The notes: a model not told the origin generated them from the letters alone. DNA of 7,623 bases from Bacteroidales bacterium (GCA_016926765.1 JAFGNY010000049.1:1-7623), one strand, 5' to 3'. Counted from the stretch's first letter, positions 1 through 5,836 are shown. Numbers and translations: made by a program.

Positions 1-1487
1 AGTGGAAGCGGATATTTTTGTGTGATGTGGTACTGGTTTTTCGCGATATCTCCATCGGCAATCACAATCATCCGTGTGAGCTTGCTCTTCTCCCTGAATC
101 CAAGATCTTTGTTCATCTCAATTTCCGGGGGGATCCTATACAGGTAGGCCGAGGTAAATTCTCCTTCAAGCAGGACTGCTACCGGTTGGGGGCCACTGTT
201 AAACATCCGTGGATCGGGTTCATCCCGAAGGATCTCCAGATCAATCAACACGGGAGTATTCGCAATCCTTGAGTAAGGAGAAGTGGTGAGCAGTACTGTT
301 TTCTTTACTCCGGGAGCTTCTACGGTATCGATGCTGCTGATGAACTCCGTTTTCACCGCGTTCAGCCCGTTTACCACAGGGTGGTTGCCGGCAGGTGTGA
401 TCAAGGGGAAATAGTACCAGGGGAAAAAATCAAATTGTGGCTGGTCGCCAACCTGCCCGGTTTTGACAGGGATCGGAAGCGCGCTAATATCCATCACAAG
501 ATTTTTATTCAACCTCACGCCATAATTGAACAACATCTCATCGAGGTTGATATCATTGGCCAACCCCATTGTTGAAGAGGTTTGTTGCAGGCTATCCATT
601 TTGGCAAATACCGGATCAATCATCCACAACACCCTTCCTCCCCGCATGATAAACTGATCAACAAGGAACTTATCCTTTTCGTCAAAACGCCTTTCAGGAC
701 CAGCGATGATCAGAGCCTTGAATTTGTTAACCAACGGAGAACCTGAAGAATCTGTATGTAGCCTTACTGTCAGACTATTGATCTTTCCGTTGAGCGTAAT
801 TCGCTCAACGGTATAATATTCCGAGAGGATATCTTCCAGATCGAGGGTCATCTTGTGCGATAACTCCCCCTGCCCTTCCAGGATTGCAATCCTTGGCTTG
901 GTTGTATTGATCAGCTTATCCATCGCATTTCCAAGGTTGTATTCAAGCGCCTGGATAGATTTATTCAACACCTTTTCAGGGTCTTGTCCTTTTATCTGAG
1001 TCTGTAAAATATTCACAGGCAACTCCCTTCCGCGGTATACTACGATCGCTCCCGGGAAGATGATTAACTGAGAGGCCTCTCCTTTTCTTGTGACCCTCAG
1101 ATCAGTGGGTTGCAATCCCTGCTCGGCCAGCAACCGGTAAGTGTCATTGCGTTCTTTGGCATTCGAACTTGCCGAAGGGTTGATGAATTCGAACTGAACA
1201 TGATCGCTGTATGCTCTGAATTCGTTCAGCATATCCTTCGTTTCATTGGAAAGGCGACGAAATCCTGAAGGCAGGTCTCCATCGAGGTAGACCCTGAAAA
1301 AGACATCGTCCTCAAGATCCTTTAACATGGCTTTTACAGCAGGGGAAAGGGAATAGCGCTTTTCGGCCGTGAGGTCGAACCGCGTAAAGAGGAACGAAGC
1401 GATGATATTGATCAGCACAATGATCACAATCCCCAGAGTAACCTGGAGAATGTTATTCCGCTTGATATTTCGCTTCTTATTACTCAC
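1..1487 (-). CDS. gldG: GldG, gliding-associated ABC transporter auxiliary protein (partial, C-terminus off the left edge)
   Basis: I translated this minus-strand frame by hand: 495 codons without a stop, open at the left edge. The family is usually about 550-570 residues, so only a short C-terminal part is missing. The protein has a basic N-terminus (SNKKRNIKRNN), one membrane segment at about residues 13-35, then the typical RFDLTAEKRYSLSPAVK stretch (36-52). A large extracytoplasmic region follows with FINP (101-104) and a PRIAILEGQGEL segment (199-209), as in GldG/ABC_transp_aux proteins. GldG is thought to work with permease GldF and ATPase GldA in an ABC transporter needed for gliding in some Bacteroidota; its substrate is unknown, and many non-gliding species also carry it. 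The start is GTG at 1487: TAA lies two codons upstream, and the first ATG falls after the membrane segment. No clear promoter was found. gldF lies 222 bp upstream on the same strand. Confidence 0.93.
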   Translation of the reverse strand, partial: MSNKKRNIKRNNILQVTLGIVIIVLINIIASFLFTRFDLTAEKRYSLSPAVKAMLKDLEDDVFFRVYLDGDLPSGFRRLSNETKDMLNEFRAYSDHVQFEFINPSASSNAKERNDTYRLLAEQGLQPTDLRVTRKGEASQLIIFPGAIVVYRGRELPVNILQTQIKGQDPEKVLNKSIQALEYNLGNAMDKLINTTKPRIAILEGQGELSHKMTLDLEDILSEYYTVERITLNGKINSLTVRLHTDSSGSPLVNKFKALIIAGPERRFDEKDKFLVDQFIMRGGRVLWMIDPVFAKMDSLQQTSSTMGLANDINLDEMLFNYGVRLNKNLVMDISALPIPVKTGQVGDQPQFDFFPWYYFPLITPAGNHPVVNGLNAVKTEFISSIDTVEAPGVKKTVLLTTSPYSRIANTPVLIDLEILRDEPDPRMFNSGPQPVAVLLEGEFTSAYLYRIPPEIEMNKDLGFREKSKLTRMIVIADGDIAKNQYHITQKYPLP

Positions 1488-1512
1488 TGTTTAATTCAAA
1501 CTTTTTCTTTTC

Positions 1513-1599
1513 AACCACAAAGTCGCCAAAGGATTCCACAAAGGTGCGCAAAGGAATTTCTTCTTCGCCTTCGTGTTGACCTTGTTCGCCTTCGTGGTT
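1513..1599. repeat. 87-bp imperfect inverted repeat, CCACAAAG/CCACGAAGG type
   Basis: The plus strand begins AACCACAAAGTCGCCAAAGG (from 1513); the far end, read on the minus strand from 1599, begins AACCACGAAGGCGAACAAGG, matching at 15 of 20 positions. A second, weaker pair lies inside: CCACAAAGGTGCGCAAAGG (from about 1535) against a CACGAAGGCGAAGAAG-like arm ending near 1576. The element is thus a two-unit imperfect palindrome able to fold into a long hairpin. It lies 25 bp before the gldG GTG start, so it would be in the leader of any gldFG transcript. I see no coding potential. Function is unknown; attenuation or RNA stability is only inference. Confidence 0.7.
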
Positions 1600-1687
1600 A
1601 TCTTTCCACACAGATTCTTTTAAAGTTCCCTCTTCCTTTTGTTAAAACCCTTGTTATCGATTCTCGCCATGACAATTTCTCTTCCTG

Positions 1688-1708
1688 CTTGTCCGCTTGT
1701 CCGCTTGT
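1688..1708. repeat. Short tandem repeat, CTTGTCCG x 2.6
   Basis: CTTGTCCG occurs at 1688-1695 and 1696-1703, followed by a partial CTTGT at 1704-1708. The repeat ends one base from the gldF stop codon (complement of 1710-1712). The rest of the gldF-gldG gap (1600-1687) shows only a 16-residue open frame with no support. Confidence 0.75.
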
Positions 1709-1709
1709 T

Positions 1710-2441
1710 TCACCACTTTCTGCTCTCCAGCCTGACCTTTGTAAGCAGGATAAACAACGCCATCACGCTGAGAAAATAGACCAGGTCACGGGTGTCAATC
1801 ACCCCCCGGCTCATGGAAGAATAATGGTCGCTCAATCCCAGTGATTGGATCAGGAGGCCTGTTTTGCCCGAGATGACGAATGTATAGATAAACTCAAATC
1901 CCATATACATAAAGAAACTCAGGAACACGGCAAGGATAAACGATACAATCTGATTATCGGAAAGGGAGGAGGAAAAGATCCCTATCGACACAAAGGCAGC
2001 CCCCAGCATAAGCAACCCGATGTAGGAACCCCATATACTTCCCAGATCGAGGTTTCCCGGGGGTAATCCCAGTTGGTAGACCGTATAGACATATACCAGC
2101 GTGGGGACCAGGGAAAAAAGCACCAATACCGTACCGGCAAAAAATTTAGCCAGAATCACCTGCAGGTCCGTCAGGGGTTGCGTCATCAGCAGTTCAAGAG
2201 TGCCGCTTCGTTTCTCTTCAGCAAAAAAACGCATGGTAATCGCGGGGATCAGGAAAAGAAAAACAAAAGGACCCAATAAAAAAAGGCCATCCACATTGGC
2301 ATATCCAAAGTCGAAAATGTTGAATTGCAGAGGGAACACCCAAAGAAAAAGTCCGATGGTGAGAAGAAATACCACCATCACGATATACCCTATCAGGGAG
2401 TTAAGAAATCCGTTGAGTTCCTTCTTGAAAAGGGCGTACAT
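1710..2441 (-). CDS. gldF: GldF, gliding-associated ABC-2 type transporter permease
   Basis: This 243-residue integral membrane protein has about six predicted membrane segments (roughly residues 17-37, 53-73, 97-120, 138-158, 164-190 and 219-235). Between segments 2 and 3 it carries FFAEEKRSGTLELLMTQPLT (72-91), the cytoplasmic coupling stretch typical of ABC-2 permeases and of GldF. Length and sequence fit full-length GldF. With GldG and the ATPase GldA (not in this window) it should form an inner-membrane ABC transporter associated with gliding motility; the transported substrate is not known. The ATG at 2441 is preceded by a TAnnTTTG promoter box with a 22-nt gap, which supports this start. 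The gene is co-directional with the DUF62 gene upstream (71-bp gap) and gldG downstream. No key motif is missing. Confidence 0.95.
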   Translation of the reverse strand: MYALFKKELNGFLNSLIGYIVMVVFLLTIGLFLWVFPLQFNIFDFGYANVDGLFLLGPFVFLFLIPAITMRFFAEEKRSGTLELLMTQPLTDLQVILAKFFAGTVLVLFSLVPTLVYVYTVYQLGLPPGNLDLGSIWGSYIGLLMLGAAFVSIGIFSSSLSDNQIVSFILAVFLSFFMYMGFEFIYTFVISGKTGLLIQSLGLSDHYSSMSRGVIDTRDLVYFLSVMALFILLTKVRLESRKW

Positions 2442-2463
2442 ACAGCAGGATGTAATTGGAGTG

Positions 2464-2471
2464 CAAAGTTA
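2464..2471 (-). promoter_or_regulatory. Putative -7 promoter box for gldF (TAACTTTG)
   Basis: On the minus strand this octamer matches the Bacteroidota -7 consensus TAnnTTTG exactly and lies 22 nt before the gldF ATG, implying a short leader. No convincing TTTG -33 element is seen; that region is filled by the GATGCCG repeat. It suggests gldF can be transcribed separately from the DUF62 gene. Confidence 0.6.
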
Positions 2472-2484
2472 AAAATTTAAATGA

Positions 2485-2501
2485 GATGCCGGATGCCGGA
2501 T
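2485..2501. repeat. Heptamer tandem repeat, GATGCCG x 2.4
   Basis: GATGCCG occurs at 2485-2491 and 2492-2498, followed by GAT (2499-2501). It sits in the 71-bp gap between the DUF62 gene and gldF, where the -33 region of the putative gldF promoter would be. Period 7 recurs in other gaps of this window with different sequences. Confidence 0.75.
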
Positions 2502-2512
2502 CAACTTACAAC

Positions 2513-3292
2513 CTATTCCACCTCTATCAACACCGAAGTATCCAGCTTCAACCCCAGCAGACTGCTGGCATCTCCTCTGTTGATAGCGATCTCAAGGTAC
2601 CTGCTGATGCTGAAGAGGGCAAGCATTTCGCCTTCATGGACATCCATATAGGATTTACTGATCTGTGTGATCCGGTAGTTGGGAGAACGGAAGGTGATGA
2701 CAAACTTCCGGTTCCTGACTGTTGATTTAAAGAGCGCCTCGCTGATGTTGGCAAATGCATTTCCATAGCGATCCACATAGATCACTTTGCCCTTGATCAG
2801 ATCGGCACTGATCACGGGTTGAAAAGCCATTTTTACCATGACTTTCTCTTTCCTGTGTCCGAGTTCCTCGATAGGTTTGCCGGCTGCCAGATGGCATGCT
2901 GCTTTCACAAAGACATCCCGGGTAGAAAAGGTAAAATAGTCGGAATCCTGAATGATATCGAGCTCTATGATTTTCTCAGGGACTTCATCAAAAATCAGTG
3001 AAAAAATGCCATTATCGGCTGCAACAAAATAATGCCCTTTATGAAAAACTACTGTATGAGGGCTTTCGATCGAGGCTTCGGTGTTGATCCCGAGAATATG
3101 TATGGTACCTTCAGGGAAGTTGCTGTAGAAGTTCCGGATAATGAATGCGGCCTGATTCAGGTCAAACGGAGGGATTTCATGCGATATGTCCATGATGACT
3201 GCTTCCGGCAGCTGGCGCAGGATAGCCCCTTTGACGGCTCCGCGGTAAAAATCCTTCTTTCCCCAGTCGCTGGTCAGTGTAATGACAGCCAT
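2513..3292 (-). CDS. SAM hydroxide adenosyltransferase (DUF62) family protein with atypical catalytic positions
   Basis: The 259-residue product shows the family layout: TLTSDWGKKDFYRGAVKG near the N-terminus (5-22), DISHEIPPFD (35-44), ADNGIFSLI (92-100), STRDVF (123-128) and, in the C-terminal domain, VDRYGNAFANI (173-183). Characterised members split S-adenosylmethionine into adenosine and methionine, and the chlorinases and fluorinases are relatives. Those hydrolases use an Asp-Arg-His triad; by eye the VDPGVG-R stretch is replaced here by GINTEASIESPH (68-79) and FHGRD by FSTRD (122-126), so activity is uncertain. I chose ATG at 3292. An in-frame TTG at 3319 would add nine residues (first residue M) but overlaps the putative promoter box, and family homology begins at MAVITLTSDWG. 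The gene diverges from phoH and precedes gldF on the same strand; no functional link to either is evident. Confidence 0.9.
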   Translation of the reverse strand: MAVITLTSDWGKKDFYRGAVKGAILRQLPEAVIMDISHEIPPFDLNQAAFIIRNFYSNFPEGTIHILGINTEASIESPHTVVFHKGHYFVAADNGIFSLIFDEVPEKIIELDIIQDSDYFTFSTRDVFVKAACHLAAGKPIEELGHRKEKVMVKMAFQPVISADLIKGKVIYVDRYGNAFANISEALFKSTVRNRKFVITFRSPNYRITQISKSYMDVHEGEMLALFSISRYLEIAINRGDASSLLGLKLDTSVLIEVE

Positions 3293-3303
3293 CGATTTAT
3301 TTG

Positions 3304-3311
3304 TACATTTG
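3304..3311 (+). promoter_or_regulatory. Putative -7 promoter box for phoH (TACATTTG)
   Basis: Exact match to TAnnTTTG, 24 nt before the phoH ATG at 3336. No clear TTTG lies 19-21 bp upstream. It interleaves with the opposing box for the DUF62 gene at 3317-3324. Confidence 0.55.
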
Positions 3312-3316
3312 CGAAT

Positions 3317-3324
3317 CAAAGGTA
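3317..3324 (-). promoter_or_regulatory. Putative -7 promoter box for the DUF62 gene (TACCTTTG)
   Basis: The minus strand reads TACCTTTG, an exact TAnnTTTG match, 24 nt before the ATG at 3292. Its position overlaps the alternative TTG start at 3319, which argues against that start. A -33 element would fall inside phoH near 3341-3347, where only a weak TTTC-like match exists. Confidence 0.6.
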
Positions 3325-3335
3325 TATATTTTTTG

Positions 3336-4277
3336 ATGAGCGAAAAAATTATCCGGATCGAATCGGTTGACCCTCTGGAGATCTTCGGTGTAAATGATCA
3401 GAACCTGGATGAGGTCCGCAGTTTCTTCCCGAAGCTGAAAATCGTTGCCCGCGACAATGTGGTCAAAGCCATCGGCGAAGAGTCGTTACTTCTTGAGTTT
3501 GAAGCAAAATTCTCTTCCCTTCTGCTCCATTATGAAAATTTCGGCCGGCTGACGAAAGGAGATCTCATGCTGATCCTTGCAGCAGACAACGGCTCTATTC
3601 CCCTGAAGCCGGAAGGGCATCATTCAGGCGTTTTGGTTCATGGTCGTAACGGGATGCTGATCCGCGCACGTACGCCCAATCAACAGAAACTGGTGGAAGC
3701 GATTGACCGGGATGACCTGGCTATTGCGATTGGTCCGGCCGGCACCGGGAAAACCTATACGGCAGTTGCTCTGGCAGTGAGAGCGCTGAAAAATAAAGAG
3801 GTACAGAGGATCATTCTGACACGTCCTGCCGTTGAAGCTGGTGAGAACCTGGGCTTCCTGCCGGGAGACCTCAAGGAGAAGCTCGATCCTTACCTGCAAC
3901 CGCTCTATGATGCCTTGCGTGATATGCTGCCAACACAAAAACTCCTCACATTTCTTGGCGACGGCACGATTGAAGTGGCGCCGCTGGCTTTCATGCGCGG
4001 CCGCACCCTGAATAACGCGTTTGCGATCCTGGATGAAGCACAGAATACGACCCCGGGCCAGATAAAGATGTTCCTGACGCGGATGGGAGCCTCAGCAAAA
4101 TTTATTGTCACCGGCGATATCACCCAGATTGACCTTCCTCTGAAACAGGAGTCGGGACTGGTCCACGCCCAGTCCATTCTGAAAGATATTCCCGGAATCT
4201 CCTTTATCTACCTCGACGAAAAAGACATCATCCGGCATAAGCTGGTGAGCCGGATCATCAGGGCTTACTCGAAGTAG
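3336..4277 (+). CDS. phoH: PhoH-like P-loop ATPase (YbeZ type)
   Basis: The 313-residue cytoplasmic protein has an N-terminal domain of about 110 residues, then a PhoH ATPase domain. Walker A is GPAGTGKT (133-140) and Walker B ILDEAQNT (231-238). The conserved TGDITQIDLP (259-268) and the C-terminal RHKLVSRIIRAY (300-311) are present. Family members are ATPases with proposed roles in RNA metabolism together with the endoribonuclease YbeY; the link to phosphate starvation comes from E. coli PhoH and need not apply. Start: ATG at 3336 gives MSEKIIRIES and lies 24 nt after a TAnnTTTG box; an in-frame ATG at 3282 would overlap the divergent DUF62 gene by 11 bp and begin before the promoter box. 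Downstream is a palindromic repeat, then purC with its own promoter box. Confidence 0.95.
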   Translation: MSEKIIRIESVDPLEIFGVNDQNLDEVRSFFPKLKIVARDNVVKAIGEESLLLEFEAKFSSLLLHYENFGRLTKGDLMLILAADNGSIPLKPEGHHSGVLVHGRNGMLIRARTPNQQKLVEAIDRDDLAIAIGPAGTGKTYTAVALAVRALKNKEVQRIILTRPAVEAGENLGFLPGDLKEKLDPYLQPLYDALRDMLPTQKLLTFLGDGTIEVAPLAFMRGRTLNNAFAILDEAQNTTPGQIKMFLTRMGASAKFIVTGDITQIDLPLKQESGLVHAQSILKDIPGISFIYLDEKDIIRHKLVSRIIRAYSK

Positions 4278-4290
4278 CCTTAACAAAAAT

Positions 4291-4375
4291 AGAACACAGA
4301 TTACACAGAAAACACGGATTATCACTGATTTTATTCTTCTGTGTAAATCTGTGGAATCAGTGTAATCTGTGTTCC
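4291..4375. repeat. 85-bp palindromic repeat of ACACAGATTACAC units, possible phoH terminator
   Basis: The outer arms AACACAGATTACAC (4293-4306) and GTGTAATCTGTGTT (4360-4373) are perfect 14-bp complements. Inner pairs include CACTGATT (4323-4330) with AATCAGTG (4355-4362) and ACACAGAA (4303-4310) with TTCTGTGT (4337-4344), so several mutually exclusive hairpins are possible. It is built from degenerate copies of one roughly 14-bp unit in both orientations. It begins 13 bp after the phoH stop and ends 15 bp before the purC -7 box. There is no protein coding. It may end the phoH transcript, but no clean U-tract follows. Confidence 0.8.
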
Positions 4376-4390
4376 ATTTCCTAATTTTTC

Positions 4391-4398
4391 TACCTTTG
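4391..4398 (+). promoter_or_regulatory. Putative -7 promoter box for purC (TACCTTTG)
   Basis: Exact match to TAnnTTTG, 25 nt before the purC ATG. The best -33 candidate, TCTG at 4366-4369 with a 21-bp spacer, is weak and falls inside the right arm of the palindromic repeat. No purine-binding motif or riboswitch is visible in the short leader. Confidence 0.6.
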
Positions 4399-4423
4399 TC
4401 AATGATAAACTATAACTGACATT

Positions 4424-5374
4424 ATGCAAAACGTAATCCTCAAAACCCAGTATCATTTTCCCGGACAAAAGAGCCTGTACATAGGAAAAGTACGTGATGT
4501 TTACAACATCGGTGACAAATATCTGGTGATGGTCACATCAGACAGGATCAGTGCCTTTGACGTCGTGCTGCCAAGAGGAATACCTTACAAAGGACAGGTG
4601 CTGAACCAGATAGCCGTAAAATTTCTGGATGCCACTGCCGATATCTGCCCGAACTGGAAGATTGGTAGTCCGGATCCCAGCGTCACGATCGGGAAATACT
4701 GTAAACCCTATCCGGTAGAGATGATTATCCGCGGCTACCTCACCGGGAGTTCCTGGAGAACATACAAGAAGGGAGCCCGTACTATCTGCGGCGTGCCTAT
4801 CCCCAACGGGATGAAAGAGCACGAAAAGTTTCCGGAACCAATCGTTACACCCACGACCAAAGCAACGGAAGGGCACGATGAAGATATCTCGAAGGAGGAG
4901 ATCATCCGGCAGGGGCTTGTTTCGGCTGAAGACTATGCACTCATTGAAAAATACACCAGGGAGTTATTCCATCGCGGTACGGAGATGGCCAGGGAGAAAG
5001 GGCTGATCCTGGTGGATACCAAATATGAATTCGGGAAGGGTGACGACGGCCGGATTTATCTGATCGATGAGATCCATACACCCGACTCATCACGCTATTT
5101 TTATCTCGAAGGATATGAAGAGCGCCAGGCGAAGGGCGAGCAGCAGAAACAACTTTCCAAGGAGTTTGTCCGCGAATGGCTGATGGCCAACGACTTCATG
5201 GGAAATGCCGGGCAGCAGATTCCGGAGATGACCGATGAAATTGTAAACCAGATCTCGGAACGGTATATTGAGCTTTATGAAAATATCACGGGAGAGAACT
5301 TTGTAAAATCAGATACCACACAGGTAATTCAGCGTGTGGAGGAGAATATAATGGGGTGGCTTAGCTTACAGTAA
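4424..5374 (+). CDS. purC: Phosphoribosylaminoimidazole-succinocarboxamide synthase (SAICAR synthetase)
   Basis: PurC joins CAIR and aspartate with ATP to make SAICAR in de novo purine synthesis, in the cytoplasm. The 316-residue product is the longer type, against about 240 residues in E. coli. It has GKVRDVY (21-27) at the nucleotide-binding end, TSDRISAFD (38-46), the first family signature PVEMIIRGYLTGSSW (97-111), and the second signature LIDEIHTPDSSRY (213-225). The ATG at 4424 gives the expected N-terminus and follows a promoter box by 25 nt. No other pur gene is nearby. The last base of the TAA stop is also the first base of the heptamer repeat that bounds the next gene, so the repeat abuts purC directly. 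The gene appears complete. Confidence 0.97.
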   Translation: MQNVILKTQYHFPGQKSLYIGKVRDVYNIGDKYLVMVTSDRISAFDVVLPRGIPYKGQVLNQIAVKFLDATADICPNWKIGSPDPSVTIGKYCKPYPVEMIIRGYLTGSSWRTYKKGARTICGVPIPNGMKEHEKFPEPIVTPTTKATEGHDEDISKEEIIRQGLVSAEDYALIEKYTRELFHRGTEMAREKGLILVDTKYEFGKGDDGRIYLIDEIHTPDSSRYFYLEGYEERQAKGEQQKQLSKEFVREWLMANDFMGNAGQQIPEMTDEIVNQISERYIELYENITGENFVKSDTTQVIQRVEENIMGWLSLQ

Positions 5375-5406
5375 TTGAGAATTGAGAATTGAGATTTGAG
5401 AACGAA
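5374..5406 (+). repeat. Left arm of a 33-bp inverted repeat (ATTGAGA heptamers plus ACGAA)
   Basis: Four consecutive heptamers, ATTGAGA at 5374, 5381 and 5388 and TTTGAGA at 5395, are followed by ACGAA (5402-5406). The arm matches the reverse complement of 5801-5833 at 30 of 33 positions by my alignment. The innermost 9 bp, GAGAACGAA (5398-5406) against TTCGTTCTC (5801-5809), are perfect. Confidence 0.85.
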
Positions 5407-5418
5407 TTTAGTTTACCA

Positions 5419-5432
5419 GATGAAAGATGAAA
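5419..5432 (+). repeat. GATGAAA heptamer duplication at the start codon
   Basis: GATGAAA occurs at 5419-5425 and 5426-5432. Each copy contains an ATG. The first (5420) opens an 8-codon frame ending at TGA 5444-5446; the second (5427) opens the four-helix-bundle gene in another frame. The first ATG could act as a decoy or a short upstream frame. Confidence 0.7.
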
Positions 5433-5792
5433 GAGAGTGTTGTTGAGAAGAAAAGCTACCAATTCTCATTAAGAATTGTTAAATTGTATCAGTATCTCCT
5501 GAAGGAGCATAAGGAATATGTTTTGTCAAAACAGGTTCTGAAATCGGGAACCGCTATTGGAGCGATCATCAGAGAAGCAGAGCAGGCCGAAAGTACCCCT
5601 GATTTTATCCATCAACTCTCCATCTCTCTTAAAGAAGCCAAAGAAACTGAATATTGGCTATCCATCTTAAAGGATACGGATTATATTGATAAAAAAATGT
5701 TTGATTCAATAAACGAAGACTGCGATGAAGTGATATCTCTGCTTACCAGGATTATCAAAACAACCAAAGCAAACCTAAAAAACAAATCATAA
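5427..5792 (+). CDS. Four-helix-bundle protein, 23S rRNA intervening-sequence (S23/IVP) family
   Basis: This 121-residue helical, soluble protein has the family pattern: FSLRIVKLYQYL (13-24), QVLKSGTAIGAIIREAEQAE (36-55), FIHQLSISLKEAKETEYWL (60-78), then NEDCDEVISLLTRIIKTT (96-113). These form four helices. Relatives are encoded in 23S rRNA intervening sequences and, as stand-alone genes, widely in Bacteroidota; the Avd proteins of diversity-generating retroelements share the fold. Molecular function is unknown; nucleic-acid binding is plausible from the conserved basic residues and from Avd. An in-frame TGA at 5421-5423 makes ATG 5427 the first possible start. The gene stands alone between inverted repeat arms at 5374-5406 and 5801-5833. 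My count of 5461-5760 gives about 36% GC, against 53% in a purC segment and 57% in an aminotransferase segment, which suggests separate ancestry. No promoter box was found. Confidence 0.9.
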   Translation: MKESVVEKKSYQFSLRIVKLYQYLLKEHKEYVLSKQVLKSGTAIGAIIREAEQAESTPDFIHQLSISLKEAKETEYWLSILKDTDYIDKKMFDSINEDCDEVISLLTRIIKTTKANLKNKS

Positions 5793-5800
5793 AAAATCCT

Positions 5801-5833
5801 TTCGTTCTCAATTCTCAATTATCAATGCTCAAT
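5801..5833 (-). repeat. Right arm of the 33-bp inverted repeat
   Basis: Read on the minus strand from 5833, the arm is ATTGAGC, ATTGATA, ATTGAGA, ATTGAGA, ACGAA, pairing with 5374-5406 with three mismatches. It starts 8 bp after the four-helix-bundle stop codon and ends 3 bp before the aminotransferase ATG, so it forms that gene's immediate leader. The possible target duplication is at most the dinucleotide TA on each outer flank, which is not significant. Confidence 0.85.
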
Positions 5834-5836
5834 TAA

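Noticed and set aside
2073..2472. Plus-strand open frames opposite gldF
   Set aside because: They are Lys/Arg-rich translations of the antisense of membrane-segment codons, with no start context or family resemblance.
3293..3319. TTG start giving nine extra residues on the DUF62 protein
   Set aside because: The TTG lies inside the putative -7 box (3317-3324), and family similarity begins at the ATG at 3292.
3282..3335. In-frame upstream ATG that would lengthen PhoH by 18 residues
   Set aside because: It would overlap the divergent DUF62 gene, lies upstream of the -7 box at 3304-3311, and the added residues do not look like the family N-terminus.
5374..5833. Repeat array considered as a CRISPR
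   Set aside because: Units are 7 bp, directly adjacent with no spacers, and no cas genes are present.
5372..5836. Target-site duplication around the cassette
   Set aside because: Only TA is shared by the two outer flanks, and TA is part of the purC stop region on one side and a TAA triplet on the other; two bases are not evidence.
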